In this document: positions 54,324-63,156 of the stretch, piece by piece
Position numbering within the stretch: position 1 is the stretch's first letter
Layout of the letters: every line of letters begins with the position of its first letter
From: Desulfobacterales bacterium
Lineage (GTDB): Bacteria; Desulfobacterota; Desulfobacteria; Desulfobacterales; JADGBH01
Direction of reading: 5' to 3'
DNA: 64,000 bases
NCBI GenBank assembly: GCA_015231595.1
Contig: JADGBH010000015.1
Location: 1 to 64,000 of the forward strand
Position numbers and translations under genes: made by a program
Notes under the pieces: generated by a model
The model's database searches: none
The model's input: only the letters and a program-made list of their open reading frames with translations
Told to the model about the DNA's origin: nothing

Positions 54324-57300
54324 ATGAAATTTATAGCCGATTTACATATTCATTCAAAATTTTCGTTAGCCACATCTTCCCAGTTAGACTTAGAAAATCT
54401 ATATGTCGCTGCCCAGCATAAAGGGATCACACTTTTAGGAACTGGCGATTATACACACCCGGGCTGGATGTCGGAAATAAAACAAAAACTTGAGCCCGCA
54501 GAAGAAGGCTTATTTAAATTAAAAAAAGATATTGCAATCAAATGTGATTTACAAGTATTTCCATCATGCAAAAGCGAAGTCCGGTTTATCTTGCAATGCG
54601 AAATAAGCACAATATATAAAAAAAACGGGAAAACCAGAAAAAATCATAGTTTAATATTTTTGCCCGATATTCAAACTGCTGAAAAATTTATTTCAAAAAT
54701 TGGCAAAATAGGAAATATAAAATCAGATGGAAGGCCTATAATCGGCCTTGATACTAAACATTTATTCGAAATGATTCTTGAGATATCTGATAAATCCATA
54801 TTAATACCTGCTCATATATGGACTCCCTGGTTTTCAATGTTTGGTTCAAAATCAGGTTTTGATTCCATAAATGAATGTTTTGAAGACCTATCTTCTTATA
54901 TTTATGCTGTTGAAACTGGTCTTTCATCAAATCCACCGATGAATTGGCGCGTTAAAGAGCTTGACACAAGAGTTCTTATATCAAACTCTGATGCCCATTC
55001 TCCCATGAATATAGGAAGAAATGCCAATAGATTTGATACAGAACTATCTTACACATCTTTGTTTTCAGCTATAAAAAAACATGATGCAAATTCATGTCTT
55101 GGAACAATTGACCTTTATCCACAAGAAGGCAAATATCATCTTGATGGACATAGAAAATGCGAAGTAAAATTTCATCCTTCAGAATCCATTAATTTAAAAG
55201 GTATTTGTCCTGTCTGTAATAAACCTTTAACAATAGGAGTTTTATACAGAGTCGAACAGCTTGCTGGAAGATCTGAAGGCGAAAAACCTGATAGCGCCCT
55301 ACCCTATTCCAGTATAATTTGTCTTGCCGACATTTTATCTGAATTATTAGGGACAAACCCAAAAACAAAAAAAGTTACCCAAGCCTATGAATCTGTAATT
55401 AAAACAATAGGGTCTGAACTTAAAATTTTACTTGAGTATCCATTAGAAAAAATCAATGAAGCCGGAATTCCTTTACTTAGCGAAGCCATCAAAAGAATGA
55501 GGGAAGGTAAAATTCATATTTCAGAAGGTTATGACGGCGAATACGGTAAAATTACAGTTTTTGCTCCTTCAGAAAAAGCAAGCCTTTTAGGCGAGCAATC
55601 TTTATTTAAAACCAATTCAAAAGTGCCTTCAAAAAAAATAGCTACTACCAAAATTATTGAAAAAATAATGCCGGAACTAAAAGAAAAAATAACTCCTTTT
55701 GAAAATAAAGTTTTACCCTATGAAACAGCAATAGAAGGGCTGAATGAACAACAGCAAAGAGCTGTATTTTATAAAGACGGCGCTTTAATAATTGTAGCTG
55801 GACCCGGCACAGGAAAGACACGAACTCTTACTTTGAGGATAGCTCATCTAATAAAAAAATATAATGTTTTGCCAGAAAAGATACTTGCTGTAACTTTTAC
55901 AAATAAAGCATCATCCGAAATGAAAGAAAGACTTCTATCTCTTTTTTCTAATAATCAAAGCTTTCCAACCGTTGAAACATTCCATTCCCTTTGTTATAAA
56001 ATATTAAAAAATGAAGAAAATAAGAACAAATCCATCATTGACGAAAAAGACAGAAAAGTTATTATCAGAGAAGCTTTAAGAATAGCAGAGCAAAAAGGCT
56101 TAATATTAAACATTAAAAATAACGACATTTTAGATAAAATTATACTTGTAAAACAGGAAATTTTAAGCCCTTTAGATAATTTATCAAGCCTTAACCTTGG
56201 AAATGAAACAGAGACCTTCGTCGAATTATATAAAATCTATCAAGAAATTTTAAGTATTTACAGATTATATGACTATGAAGACTTAATTTTAAATGTTATT
56301 AAACTTTTTGAATCCGATAAAAATATACTTTTAAAATATCAGGAAAAATTTCAACATATTTTTATAGACGAATATCAAGATTTAAATGAAGGCCAATATC
56401 GCTTAGTAAAAATATTAAGCAAAACAGCAAAAAATTTATGTGTTATCGGAGATCCTGATCAGTCAATCTATGGTTTTAGAGGTTCTGATGTTAAGTATTT
56501 TAAAAATTTTATAATAGATTATCCAACGGCTGGAATAATTCATCTTAATCAAAACTATAGGTCAACAGATACAATACTTGAAACATCCCATCAAGTAATA
56601 AAATCCCACAGCATTAATAAGCTAAAAACAAAAGTTTTTTCAAACATAGAAGGCGAAAAAAAAATTGTGATAATAGAAACGCCTACCGAAAAAGCCGAAG
56701 TAACCGCTATCGGAAAAATTATTGAGGATATGATTGGAGGTATAGGTTTTCATTCAATAGATTTTGGTAAAACAAATAATAATAAAAAAGATAGAAGTTT
56801 TTCAGATTTTGCTATTTTATTTAGAACTCGAAACCAAAGCCGTGTTTTTGAAAATTCTTTTGAAAAAGCAGGCATACCATTTCAAGTAATTAATAAAGAA
56901 AATAAATTTTCAGTTGACGGGATTACCGAATTATTATCATATTTAAAAATAATTGGAGGTATTGGCTCCTTAATTGATTTAGAAAAAATATCGGAATTAA
57001 AAAAATATGGCTTAACAAAGAAAAAACTATGTTCATTCAAAAATTTTTTATATCTTGAAAAAATAGCTATAAACGACCTGATTTTTAACCAAGAAAAACT
57101 TTCCATTAATTATGAATCAGCAATAAAAGGAAAAATATCGGATATTATAAACGATATTTTAAATATTAAATTAAAAACAGAAAATAAAACTGTTGAAGAA
57201 AAACTTTTTTATATCTACGAAAATACAGAAATTAAACCATTTATTGAACATGATCCAGATGTTTATGATCTTTTTAAAAAATTGACTGATTTATCTACAA

Positions 57301-57722
57301 AATTCGGATTAAATGTCTCTGATTTTATTGATACAATAGCCCTTCAAACTGATTCTGATTTTTATGATTTAAAAGCAGAAAAGGTAGCACTTATGACGTT
57401 GCATTCTTCAAAAGGCCTTGAATTTCCAGTAGTATTTATTGCCGGCTGCGAAGACGAATATATTCCTTTTAAAAAGCCTAAAGAAAAAGAAAAAACAGAC
57501 ATAGATGAAGAAAGAAGATTATTCTATGTCGGAATGACAAGAGCTCAAGAAATGCTTTATTTAACATATTCTCAAAAAAGAACAATATACGGCAAACTAA
57601 CTGAAAGAAATCCGTCTCCATTTATAAATAATATTGAAGCAATTTTGAAAGAATATAACACACAAAAGTTTAAAGCCAAACAAGCTAAAAAAATTAAATA
57701 TATTCAGCTTAGTTTATTTTGA
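54324..57722 (+). CDS. PHP-domain/UvrD-family helicase fusion
   Basis: A 1132-aa protein. Residues 1-~400 are a PHP-type (TIGR00375-like) domain: ADLHIHSKFS (D6, H8, H10), GTGDYTHPGW, ISNSDAHSPMNIGRNANRF, and a zinc pair in CPVCNKPLTIG. Residues ~465-1132 are a superfamily 1 UvrD/PcrA helicase: Q-motif LNEQQQRAV, Walker A AGPGTGKT (G493-T499), IDEYQDLNEGQYRL, GDPDQSIYGFRG, QNYRST, LHSSKGLEFPVVF, and RRLFYVGMTRA. A phosphoesterase joined to a helicase suggests nuclease-helicase DNA processing. Fusions of this sort are known in some deltaproteobacteria and archaea, as separate or joined genes. It ends the RNase H-FAD-M48 series. Confidence 0.92.
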   Translation: MKFIADLHIHSKFSLATSSQLDLENLYVAAQHKGITLLGTGDYTHPGWMSEIKQKLEPAEEGLFKLKKDIAIKCDLQVFPSCKSEVRFILQCEISTIYKKNGKTRKNHSLIFLPDIQTAEKFISKIGKIGNIKSDGRPIIGLDTKHLFEMILEISDKSILIPAHIWTPWFSMFGSKSGFDSINECFEDLSSYIYAVETGLSSNPPMNWRVKELDTRVLISNSDAHSPMNIGRNANRFDTELSYTSLFSAIKKHDANSCLGTIDLYPQEGKYHLDGHRKCEVKFHPSESINLKGICPVCNKPLTIGVLYRVEQLAGRSEGEKPDSALPYSSIICLADILSELLGTNPKTKKVTQAYESVIKTIGSELKILLEYPLEKINEAGIPLLSEAIKRMREGKIHISEGYDGEYGKITVFAPSEKASLLGEQSLFKTNSKVPSKKIATTKIIEKIMPELKEKITPFENKVLPYETAIEGLNEQQQRAVFYKDGALIIVAGPGTGKTRTLTLRIAHLIKKYNVLPEKILAVTFTNKASSEMKERLLSLFSNNQSFPTVETFHSLCYKILKNEENKNKSIIDEKDRKVIIREALRIAEQKGLILNIKNNDILDKIILVKQEILSPLDNLSSLNLGNETETFVELYKIYQEILSIYRLYDYEDLILNVIKLFESDKNILLKYQEKFQHIFIDEYQDLNEGQYRLVKILSKTAKNLCVIGDPDQSIYGFRGSDVKYFKNFIIDYPTAGIIHLNQNYRSTDTILETSHQVIKSHSINKLKTKVFSNIEGEKKIVIIETPTEKAEVTAIGKIIEDMIGGIGFHSIDFGKTNNNKKDRSFSDFAILFRTRNQSRVFENSFEKAGIPFQVINKENKFSVDGITELLSYLKIIGGIGSLIDLEKISELKKYGLTKKKLCSFKNFLYLEKIAINDLIFNQEKLSINYESAIKGKISDIINDILNIKLKTENKTVEEKLFYIYENTEIKPFIEHDPDVYDLFKKLTDLSTKFGLNVSDFIDTIALQTDSDFYDLKAEKVALMTLHSSKGLEFPVVFIAGCEDEYIPFKKPKEKEKTDIDEERRLFYVGMTRAQEMLYLTYSQKRTIYGKLTERNPSPFINNIEAILKEYNTQKFKAKQAKKIKYIQLSLF

Positions 57723-57980
57723 TAATATAGGAAAGCCAAAAATACAGTTATAAAAATAGCAAATCGGTTTATGTATTTTATAGCGCAGCTGCTCAATCTT
57801 GTTATGTTGTTTTGCTGCTTAATTAGATGGTCAACAAGGTTTTCCATAATTTTAAGTTCCAAAAGTTTTTGGTTATGATTCGACTTGTAAAAAAATATTA
57901 ATACATCAAAGACGTAAAATCAATAATAACATTGGTACATACTGGGGGCTTCGTTCCTAAGGCGTTTTTTAGATGTCTGA

Positions 57981-58066
57981 ATCACAGATTATACGGATTA
58001 AAGGATTGTGCTGATTTAAAAAAACTGATATATGATTCAGCTGCTTAAGGCTAAAAATACTAATAG
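57981..58066 (+). repeat. 80-bp dispersed element, copy D (left part) with 35-bp extension
   Basis: ATCACAGATTATACGGATTA and AAGGATTGTGCTGATT are followed by TGATATATGATTCAGCTGCT and TAAGGCTAAAAAT. The reverse complement of 569-696 has the same order and spacing. After the core the sequence diverges, so the right half of the 80-bp unit is missing. It lies in the 535-bp gap after the helicase; the rest of that gap up to 57980 holds nothing I recognise. Confidence 0.65.
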
Positions 58067-58085
58067 TTAAAAATTTTACTTTTTT

Positions 58086-58179
58086 GTTATTTGAGAATAC
58101 TTCATTATATTTTAGATTTTTCTGTCATAAGCCAAGATCATTCAATGTTATTTCAAGTTCTTTTTCTATAATAACAGCT
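58086..58179 (-). pseudogene. Fragment of a sigma-54 response regulator gene
   Basis: This 94-bp stretch aligns without gaps to 58462-58555 inside the neighbouring regulator gene. In minus-strand translation it gives EITLNDLGL, a stop, then QKN and NEVFSNN, matching the linker before the Fis domain. The in-frame TGA and the missing flanks show it is a decayed remnant of a paralogous gene copy. Confidence 0.8.
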
Positions 58180-58257
58180 TTGAATATTTAGCTAAACTGT
58201 AAATTTGACTTGAAAGATTTGACATATCTTTAAAAGACTTATTCAGTATTTTTGAGT

Positions 58258-59661
58258 CTATTCAATATCCAATTTTTCTCTACGTCTTCTGAAAGCATAG
58301 TAATTCATATTAAGTAATCTGGCTGCACCTGATTCATTTCCTTTTGTCAGCTGTAAAGCTTCCCGATAATAGTGTTGATCTATGGATTCATGAAGATTAG
58401 TAAGATTAATTCCGGCTTCAGTTAAAACAGGTAATATCTTTTTTGCTTTTTGCTGCGGCTGGTTATTTGAGAATACTTCATTACATTTTGGATTTTTTTG
58501 ATATAATCCAAGATCATTCAATGTTATTTCAGGTTCTTTTCCTATAATAACAGCTCTTTCAATTATATTTCTTAATTCTCTGATATTTCCTTTCCAGTTG
58601 TAATTTTTTAAAACATGTTGCGCTTCTTTTGAAATACCTGAAAATGATTTTCCCAGTTTTTTGTTGAATTTTAATAGAAAATGTTTAGCCATTGGAATAA
58701 TATCTTCACTTCTTTGATTAAGGGTCGGAATTTCTATTTTAAATACCGACAATCTATAATATAAGTCTTTCCTGAATAATCCCTCTTCTACTAATTCTTC
58801 CAACTTTCTATTGGAAGCAGCAACAATTCTTGTTTTAATATAATATTTTTTTGTTCCCCCAATTTTATAAAATTCTCCTGAATCAAGGAAACGAAGTAAT
58901 TTGGCCTGGATATCCATACTCATATCAGCTATTTCATCAAGAAATAGAGTACCTCCTTCAGCCATTTCAATCAGCCCCTTCTTGCCAGAAGGCTCTGCTC
59001 CACTAAATGAACCTCTTTCATATCCAAATAATTCACTTTCAATCAGATTTGTAGGAATAGCTGCACAGTTTATAGTTACAAAAGGCGCTCTAAAATTGGG
59101 ACTTTTGTAATGGATTGAACTGGCAATTAATTCCTTGCCAGTTCCAGTTTCCCCATAAATTACAACTGGTGTATCAGGACTTTTTGCTACTATATTAACT
59201 ACTTCAATTACATCCATAATCAAATCGCTTTGCCCAATAAAATAAGGCAAATGCTCTTTGAGATATTGTTCCTGAAGCAATTGTACTTCTTTTCTCAATC
59301 TGATTGTATCCAGAGCATGTTCAATAGTGATTAGTAAGTTATCCATGTTTATAGGCTTAACTACATAATCATATGCCCCTATTTTCATAGCATTGATTCC
59401 AGTTGTTACATCATCGTGGGCAGTTATGATGATTACTATAATTTCAGGGTACTGCTTTTTGACCTGTTTTAACACTTCAATGCCACTGATACCTGGTAAA
59501 CCAATATCAAGTAACATTAAGTCTGGTTGATTTTTTTCGACTGCTTTGATAGCCGCCTCGCCTGTAGAAAATGTATCTACACAGTAAATTTCTCCAAGAT
59601 TAAGGACAGAGGCTTCCAGTATATATTCCTCATCATCAACAACATAAATATGGTTGGTCAT
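58258..59661 (-). CDS. Sigma-54-dependent response regulator (NtrC family)
   Basis: A 467-aa regulator. The receiver domain has VDDEE and phospho-acceptor D52 (LLDIGLPG). The central AAA+ domain has Walker A GETGTGKE, the sigma-54 contact loop GSFSGA (a variant of GAFTGA), Walker B GGTLFLDEIADM and the R-finger region. The C-terminal Fis-type helix-turn-helix contains NESGAARLLNMNYYAFRRRR. It activates sigma-54 promoters after phosphorylation. It follows the sensor kinase gene by 60 bases on the same strand, so the kinase is its likely partner. A similar regulator starts at 63157 on the other strand. Confidence 0.95.
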   Translation of the reverse strand: MTNHIYVVDDEEYILEASVLNLGEIYCVDTFSTGEAAIKAVEKNQPDLMLLDIGLPGISGIEVLKQVKKQYPEIIVIIITAHDDVTTGINAMKIGAYDYVVKPINMDNLLITIEHALDTIRLRKEVQLLQEQYLKEHLPYFIGQSDLIMDVIEVVNIVAKSPDTPVVIYGETGTGKELIASSIHYKSPNFRAPFVTINCAAIPTNLIESELFGYERGSFSGAEPSGKKGLIEMAEGGTLFLDEIADMSMDIQAKLLRFLDSGEFYKIGGTKKYYIKTRIVAASNRKLEELVEEGLFRKDLYYRLSVFKIEIPTLNQRSEDIIPMAKHFLLKFNKKLGKSFSGISKEAQHVLKNYNWKGNIRELRNIIERAVIIGKEPEITLNDLGLYQKNPKCNEVFSNNQPQQKAKKILPVLTEAGINLTNLHESIDQHYYREALQLTKGNESGAARLLNMNYYAFRRRREKLDIE

Positions 59662-59721
59662 TTGGTTTCCTTATTATTTATTTTTGAGTTAATTTTTAAT
59701 TTTGGTTTCAACTAACATTTT

Positions 59722-62214
59722 TTATTCAATAATAGGTAGCTTTATAATAAATTCAGCTCCACCATATTTACTAGTTTTGGCATCAAGGCTTCCACCATGA
59801 TCAATGACTATTCTATGGGACAGACTCAAGCCGATTCCCATTCCATCAACTTGTGTGGTAAAAAAGGGATCAAAAATTTTTTTTCTCATGGATACTGGAA
59901 TACCAGGTCCTGAATCAGCAAAAATGATATAAACATCTTTATTTTTAACTAATGTTTTAATTTCAATAATTTTATGAGTATCAATCTTTTTCAAAGCATT
60001 TATGGCATTATTGATCAAATTGATAAAAACCTGCTCAAACATATTGTTATCTAATTTTAAAATGGGTAAATCAGGTGAAAGGTCTTTGTTAATACTAATA
60101 TTGGCTTTTCTGATAGATGTTTTTGTAAGTTCAATGGTTTGTTCAATAGTTTGATTTATATTGGCAGGAATTTTTTTAGGAGTAGATTGTCTCGAAAAAT
60201 CAAGTACTTTTTTTATTATTGATTCAATTTTATCGGATATTTCATATAATTGATTGATGATTTTATTTGATTTATCCAGATAATCTGGTTCAATTGCAGC
60301 TGATTTATTTAATGTTACACTCAACGCTTTCAAATACATATTGATACCTGACAAAGGATTTCTGATTTCATGGGAAATACCCGCTGTCACCCTACCAAGA
60401 GAACTCATCTTGTCCTCTATTCTCATCATATATTCCAATTCTTTCATACGTGTAATATCAATAACATTCATCAGGACTCCCTTTTTGTTTTGATAATTGA
60501 TTAATGCCGCTCGATACTGAATCCATCTCATTTTAGGGTTTAAATCATTTTCAGAATATGAAATAAAAAACCTGAAATCTGTATCCAAAGTTTGAATATT
60601 CTCGTTTATAAGTTCCTTCTTAATATTCTGTACTTTTTCTATGTCATCAGGGTGAATCATTTCGAACTTGATTTGTTCTTGTTCATCTAAAATAGGACTC
60701 ATTATATTTTCAAATTCAGGATTTTTATATAATATACGTTTATCCTGAATGATTGAAATGCCTATCAAAGCTTTTTCAATTAATTTCCTGAAATTTTTTT
60801 CACTTTCATTTAACGCTGCTTTTGTTTTAAGTAATTCCTGTAAGCGAAGATTTAATTCATAATATGCTTCTTCAAGTTCAGCTAATATTTTTTTTCTATC
60901 AGTAATATCCCTGTCAATACCACGATATCCAATAAGATTACCTTGTCCATCAAAAAAAGGGATTCCACTGGTTTCTAATATTATTTTTTCCCCATTTTTG
61001 TGAATATTAACATTTTCAAGATTATGAAAGGATTCTTTATTCTCAACAATTTTACTGAAAGTTTCATATATCTTACTGCATTCATCTTTAGGCATTAAAT
61101 CGAATGGTGTTTTGTCTATTACCTCATTGGGCTTATATCCTAAAATATCAAAAATTTTAGGACTAGCATAAGAATATTTCATGTCTTTATTAAGTTCCCA
61201 AATCCAGTCACTTGTAGATTCCACCATAGTTCGAAAACGTTCCTCACTTTTTTTCAAAGCGTTTCTCAATTTTATGCTTTCTGTAATATCAATAGACGTA
61301 CCACGCCAACCTATTAATTTACCATCTTTCATAATTGGAGCACTATATACTAATGCATTAAAAAGACTACCATCTTTCCTTTTAGAGAGATATTCATTAC
61401 CTGATGAGCTTTTTTCTGTTAAAATTTTTTTAGCATTTTCAATTGATTTTTCAAATTCTCCAGGGGCAAAAACTTGTTTTACATCAATGCCTATTTCTAA
61501 ATCTTTTTTTGTATATCCAAACATTTCAAGTCCTTTTGAATTTAAATATGTTATATTGCCCTTTAAATCAAATTCCCAAACTGTCTGGGGAAGAAGTTCT
61601 GTTAATTCCTGATATTTTTTTTTGTTCTCATCAAGTTCGTTTATTTTACCGTCTATAGATTTCTTTAAAACCTTTACACGACTCAAAATGTATTTGTTAA
61701 TAAACAGATAAGAGGTAATAAACATAGTAATAGATAAAATAATTGTCAGAAATAATGAAAAATAAAAATTATATAGCATTTCTCTAAAAATTTGTTCGCG
61801 GGTCATTACTAACTCAATACTACCGATTTTTTTATCCTCAAGTAAAATATCCTTATGTTGAGCAATAAATTTCGGAGATTGTTGAAAAAATAAAAATTGT
61901 TTCTCTGTATATTTAGGTGTGTTTTTTACTAATATAGCATTGTTTAAAGCTATTTTGATAAATACAAAAGAATTATTTAACAAAATAGATCCAACAAATT
62001 CCTGAATTCCAATTTTACTAAAATCTATTCTTTTTGATTGTGCGCTTGATTCAATATAATTTATTGTTTGAACAAATTGTTCTTTTAATTCTATATTTTG
62101 TTTATTTATTTTATAAAAAGTCATAATTCCAGTATATAAAAATACAATAGAGCTAATTATTGCTACCATAATTACTAAATACTTTTTGATTATATTTTTA
62201 TCAATTAAGTTCAT
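59722..62214 (-). CDS. Membrane sensor histidine kinase with three PAS domains
   Basis: An 830-aa kinase. The first membrane helix (about 12-32, YLVIMVAIISSIVFLYTGIM) is followed by a ~115-residue periplasmic domain and a second helix (about 150-175). Three PAS domains follow (about 205-320, 328-445 and 472-595; for example WEFDLKGNITYLNSKGLEMF and WRGTSIDIT). The H-box is GISHEIRNPLSG, the N-box FINLINNAINALKK, G1 FADSGPGIP and G2 GMGIGLSLSH. It is the probable phospho-donor of the sigma-54 regulator gene 60 bases downstream. There is no receiver domain. The stimulus is unknown. The upstream gap contains a 12-bp direct duplication but no recognised promoter. Confidence 0.93.
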   Translation of the reverse strand: MNLIDKNIIKKYLVIMVAIISSIVFLYTGIMTFYKINKQNIELKEQFVQTINYIESSAQSKRIDFSKIGIQEFVGSILLNNSFVFIKIALNNAILVKNTPKYTEKQFLFFQQSPKFIAQHKDILLEDKKIGSIELVMTREQIFREMLYNFYFSLFLTIILSITMFITSYLFINKYILSRVKVLKKSIDGKINELDENKKKYQELTELLPQTVWEFDLKGNITYLNSKGLEMFGYTKKDLEIGIDVKQVFAPGEFEKSIENAKKILTEKSSSGNEYLSKRKDGSLFNALVYSAPIMKDGKLIGWRGTSIDITESIKLRNALKKSEERFRTMVESTSDWIWELNKDMKYSYASPKIFDILGYKPNEVIDKTPFDLMPKDECSKIYETFSKIVENKESFHNLENVNIHKNGEKIILETSGIPFFDGQGNLIGYRGIDRDITDRKKILAELEEAYYELNLRLQELLKTKAALNESEKNFRKLIEKALIGISIIQDKRILYKNPEFENIMSPILDEQEQIKFEMIHPDDIEKVQNIKKELINENIQTLDTDFRFFISYSENDLNPKMRWIQYRAALINYQNKKGVLMNVIDITRMKELEYMMRIEDKMSSLGRVTAGISHEIRNPLSGINMYLKALSVTLNKSAAIEPDYLDKSNKIINQLYEISDKIESIIKKVLDFSRQSTPKKIPANINQTIEQTIELTKTSIRKANISINKDLSPDLPILKLDNNMFEQVFINLINNAINALKKIDTHKIIEIKTLVKNKDVYIIFADSGPGIPVSMRKKIFDPFFTTQVDGMGIGLSLSHRIVIDHGGSLDAKTSKYGGAEFIIKLPIIE

Positions 62215-62711
62215 TGTTATTATGTTCCCTATAAAAATTATAATCTTGATTATAATCTTGATCTGGATATTTCTGCATTTTTTATACCAACTTACTAATA
62301 CAAAATTTTATTTTACCTTATTTTAGTGAGAATTCGGGTTAAAAATTTAAATTGTGATGACATGGAAAGAAATATTAATGATGAGGGTTAGCATTAATGA
62401 ACTTTTTTTACAATTTTTTTGCTTTTTTGCAATAAATTAATCCGTGATCCTAAATGCATTCCCGCGCAAATCGTTGGAATGAGAAAATCGGCATACCTTC
62501 TTGATACTGAATACCGCTATCCAGCAATGAAAGATAATGCCTTTTAAAAAAAAGATAATGATAACTTGCTCCATAATTTTTATTGTGTAATATATGATTA
62601 TAAATTTTTTGGTATCCTTCCGAAATAGTTGAAACTATACTTGAATTCATTAGAATGCATAAATATAAGTGTTGTAGAAATAATAGGATGGAATTGAAAG
62701 GACTTAATATC
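62215..62711. other. ~500-bp non-coding region upstream of the sensor kinase
   Basis: TATAATCTTGAT is tandemly duplicated at about 62240-62263. AATTCGGGTTAAAAATT near 62333 resembles a degenerate half of the ~50-bp hairpin repeat. CATTCCCGCGC...TTGGAATG at about 62458 is a weak hairpin. A 97-codon minus-strand open frame crosses this region but looks like chance. I see no convincing gene here. Confidence 0.4.
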
Positions 62712-63065
62712 ATGAAAAAACGAATTTTATACGCTAACGCCAATTATGAAGATATTATAACATAGGCCAAAAAGAGGATTTTGAGAAGCTTTTTGGCGAT
62801 ACCTATATAGGTAAAAATCCAACACTTTTACGAAATTCGTTTTTTGTATTACATCTTGATTTTTCAATAATTGATCCTACAGGGGATATCGCTGACATTG
62901 AAAAAGGTTTTAATCATATTTGCAATACCTGTATGCAAACTACTATTATATAATCAGCTTATAGTTCACAATATCATACGATATAATGAAAGTTTTCTTA
63001 TATCAAAGTTTGATATGAAAAAATTTTTTGAAAAAATTTTTTTTCCAATTTCATTTTTCTATTAA
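62712..63065 (+). pseudogene. Deleted AAA-ATPase-like/PDDEXK gene remnant
   Basis: Three pieces of a relative of the gene at 37076-38830 remain in order. MKKRILYANANYEDIIT then a stop matches its start. DFEKLFGDTYIGKNP, SFFVLHLDFSI and PTGD.ADIEKGFNHIC match residues ~80-130. NQLIV and KFFEKIFFPISFFY match parts of the middle, ending in TAA. The P-loop, Walker B and nuclease domain are deleted. A ribosome site (AAAGGA) survives before the ATG. Confidence 0.85.
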
Positions 63066-63156
63066 GGAATCCAAAAAAATATATTGCAAATTTTTAAAAA
63101 AACATCTTATTATTGGCCTTAATTTAAGTCATAATCTCAAGAAAGGATATTTCTTT

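Noticed and set aside
61181..61612. A 143-codon plus-strand open frame inside the sensor kinase gene
   Set aside because: It is antisense to clear PAS-domain coding sequence, and its composition is that of a shadow frame.
62450..62743. A 97-codon minus-strand open frame
   Set aside because: It overlaps the pseudogene start on the other strand, has no ribosome site or recognisable domain, and covers degenerate repeat sequence.
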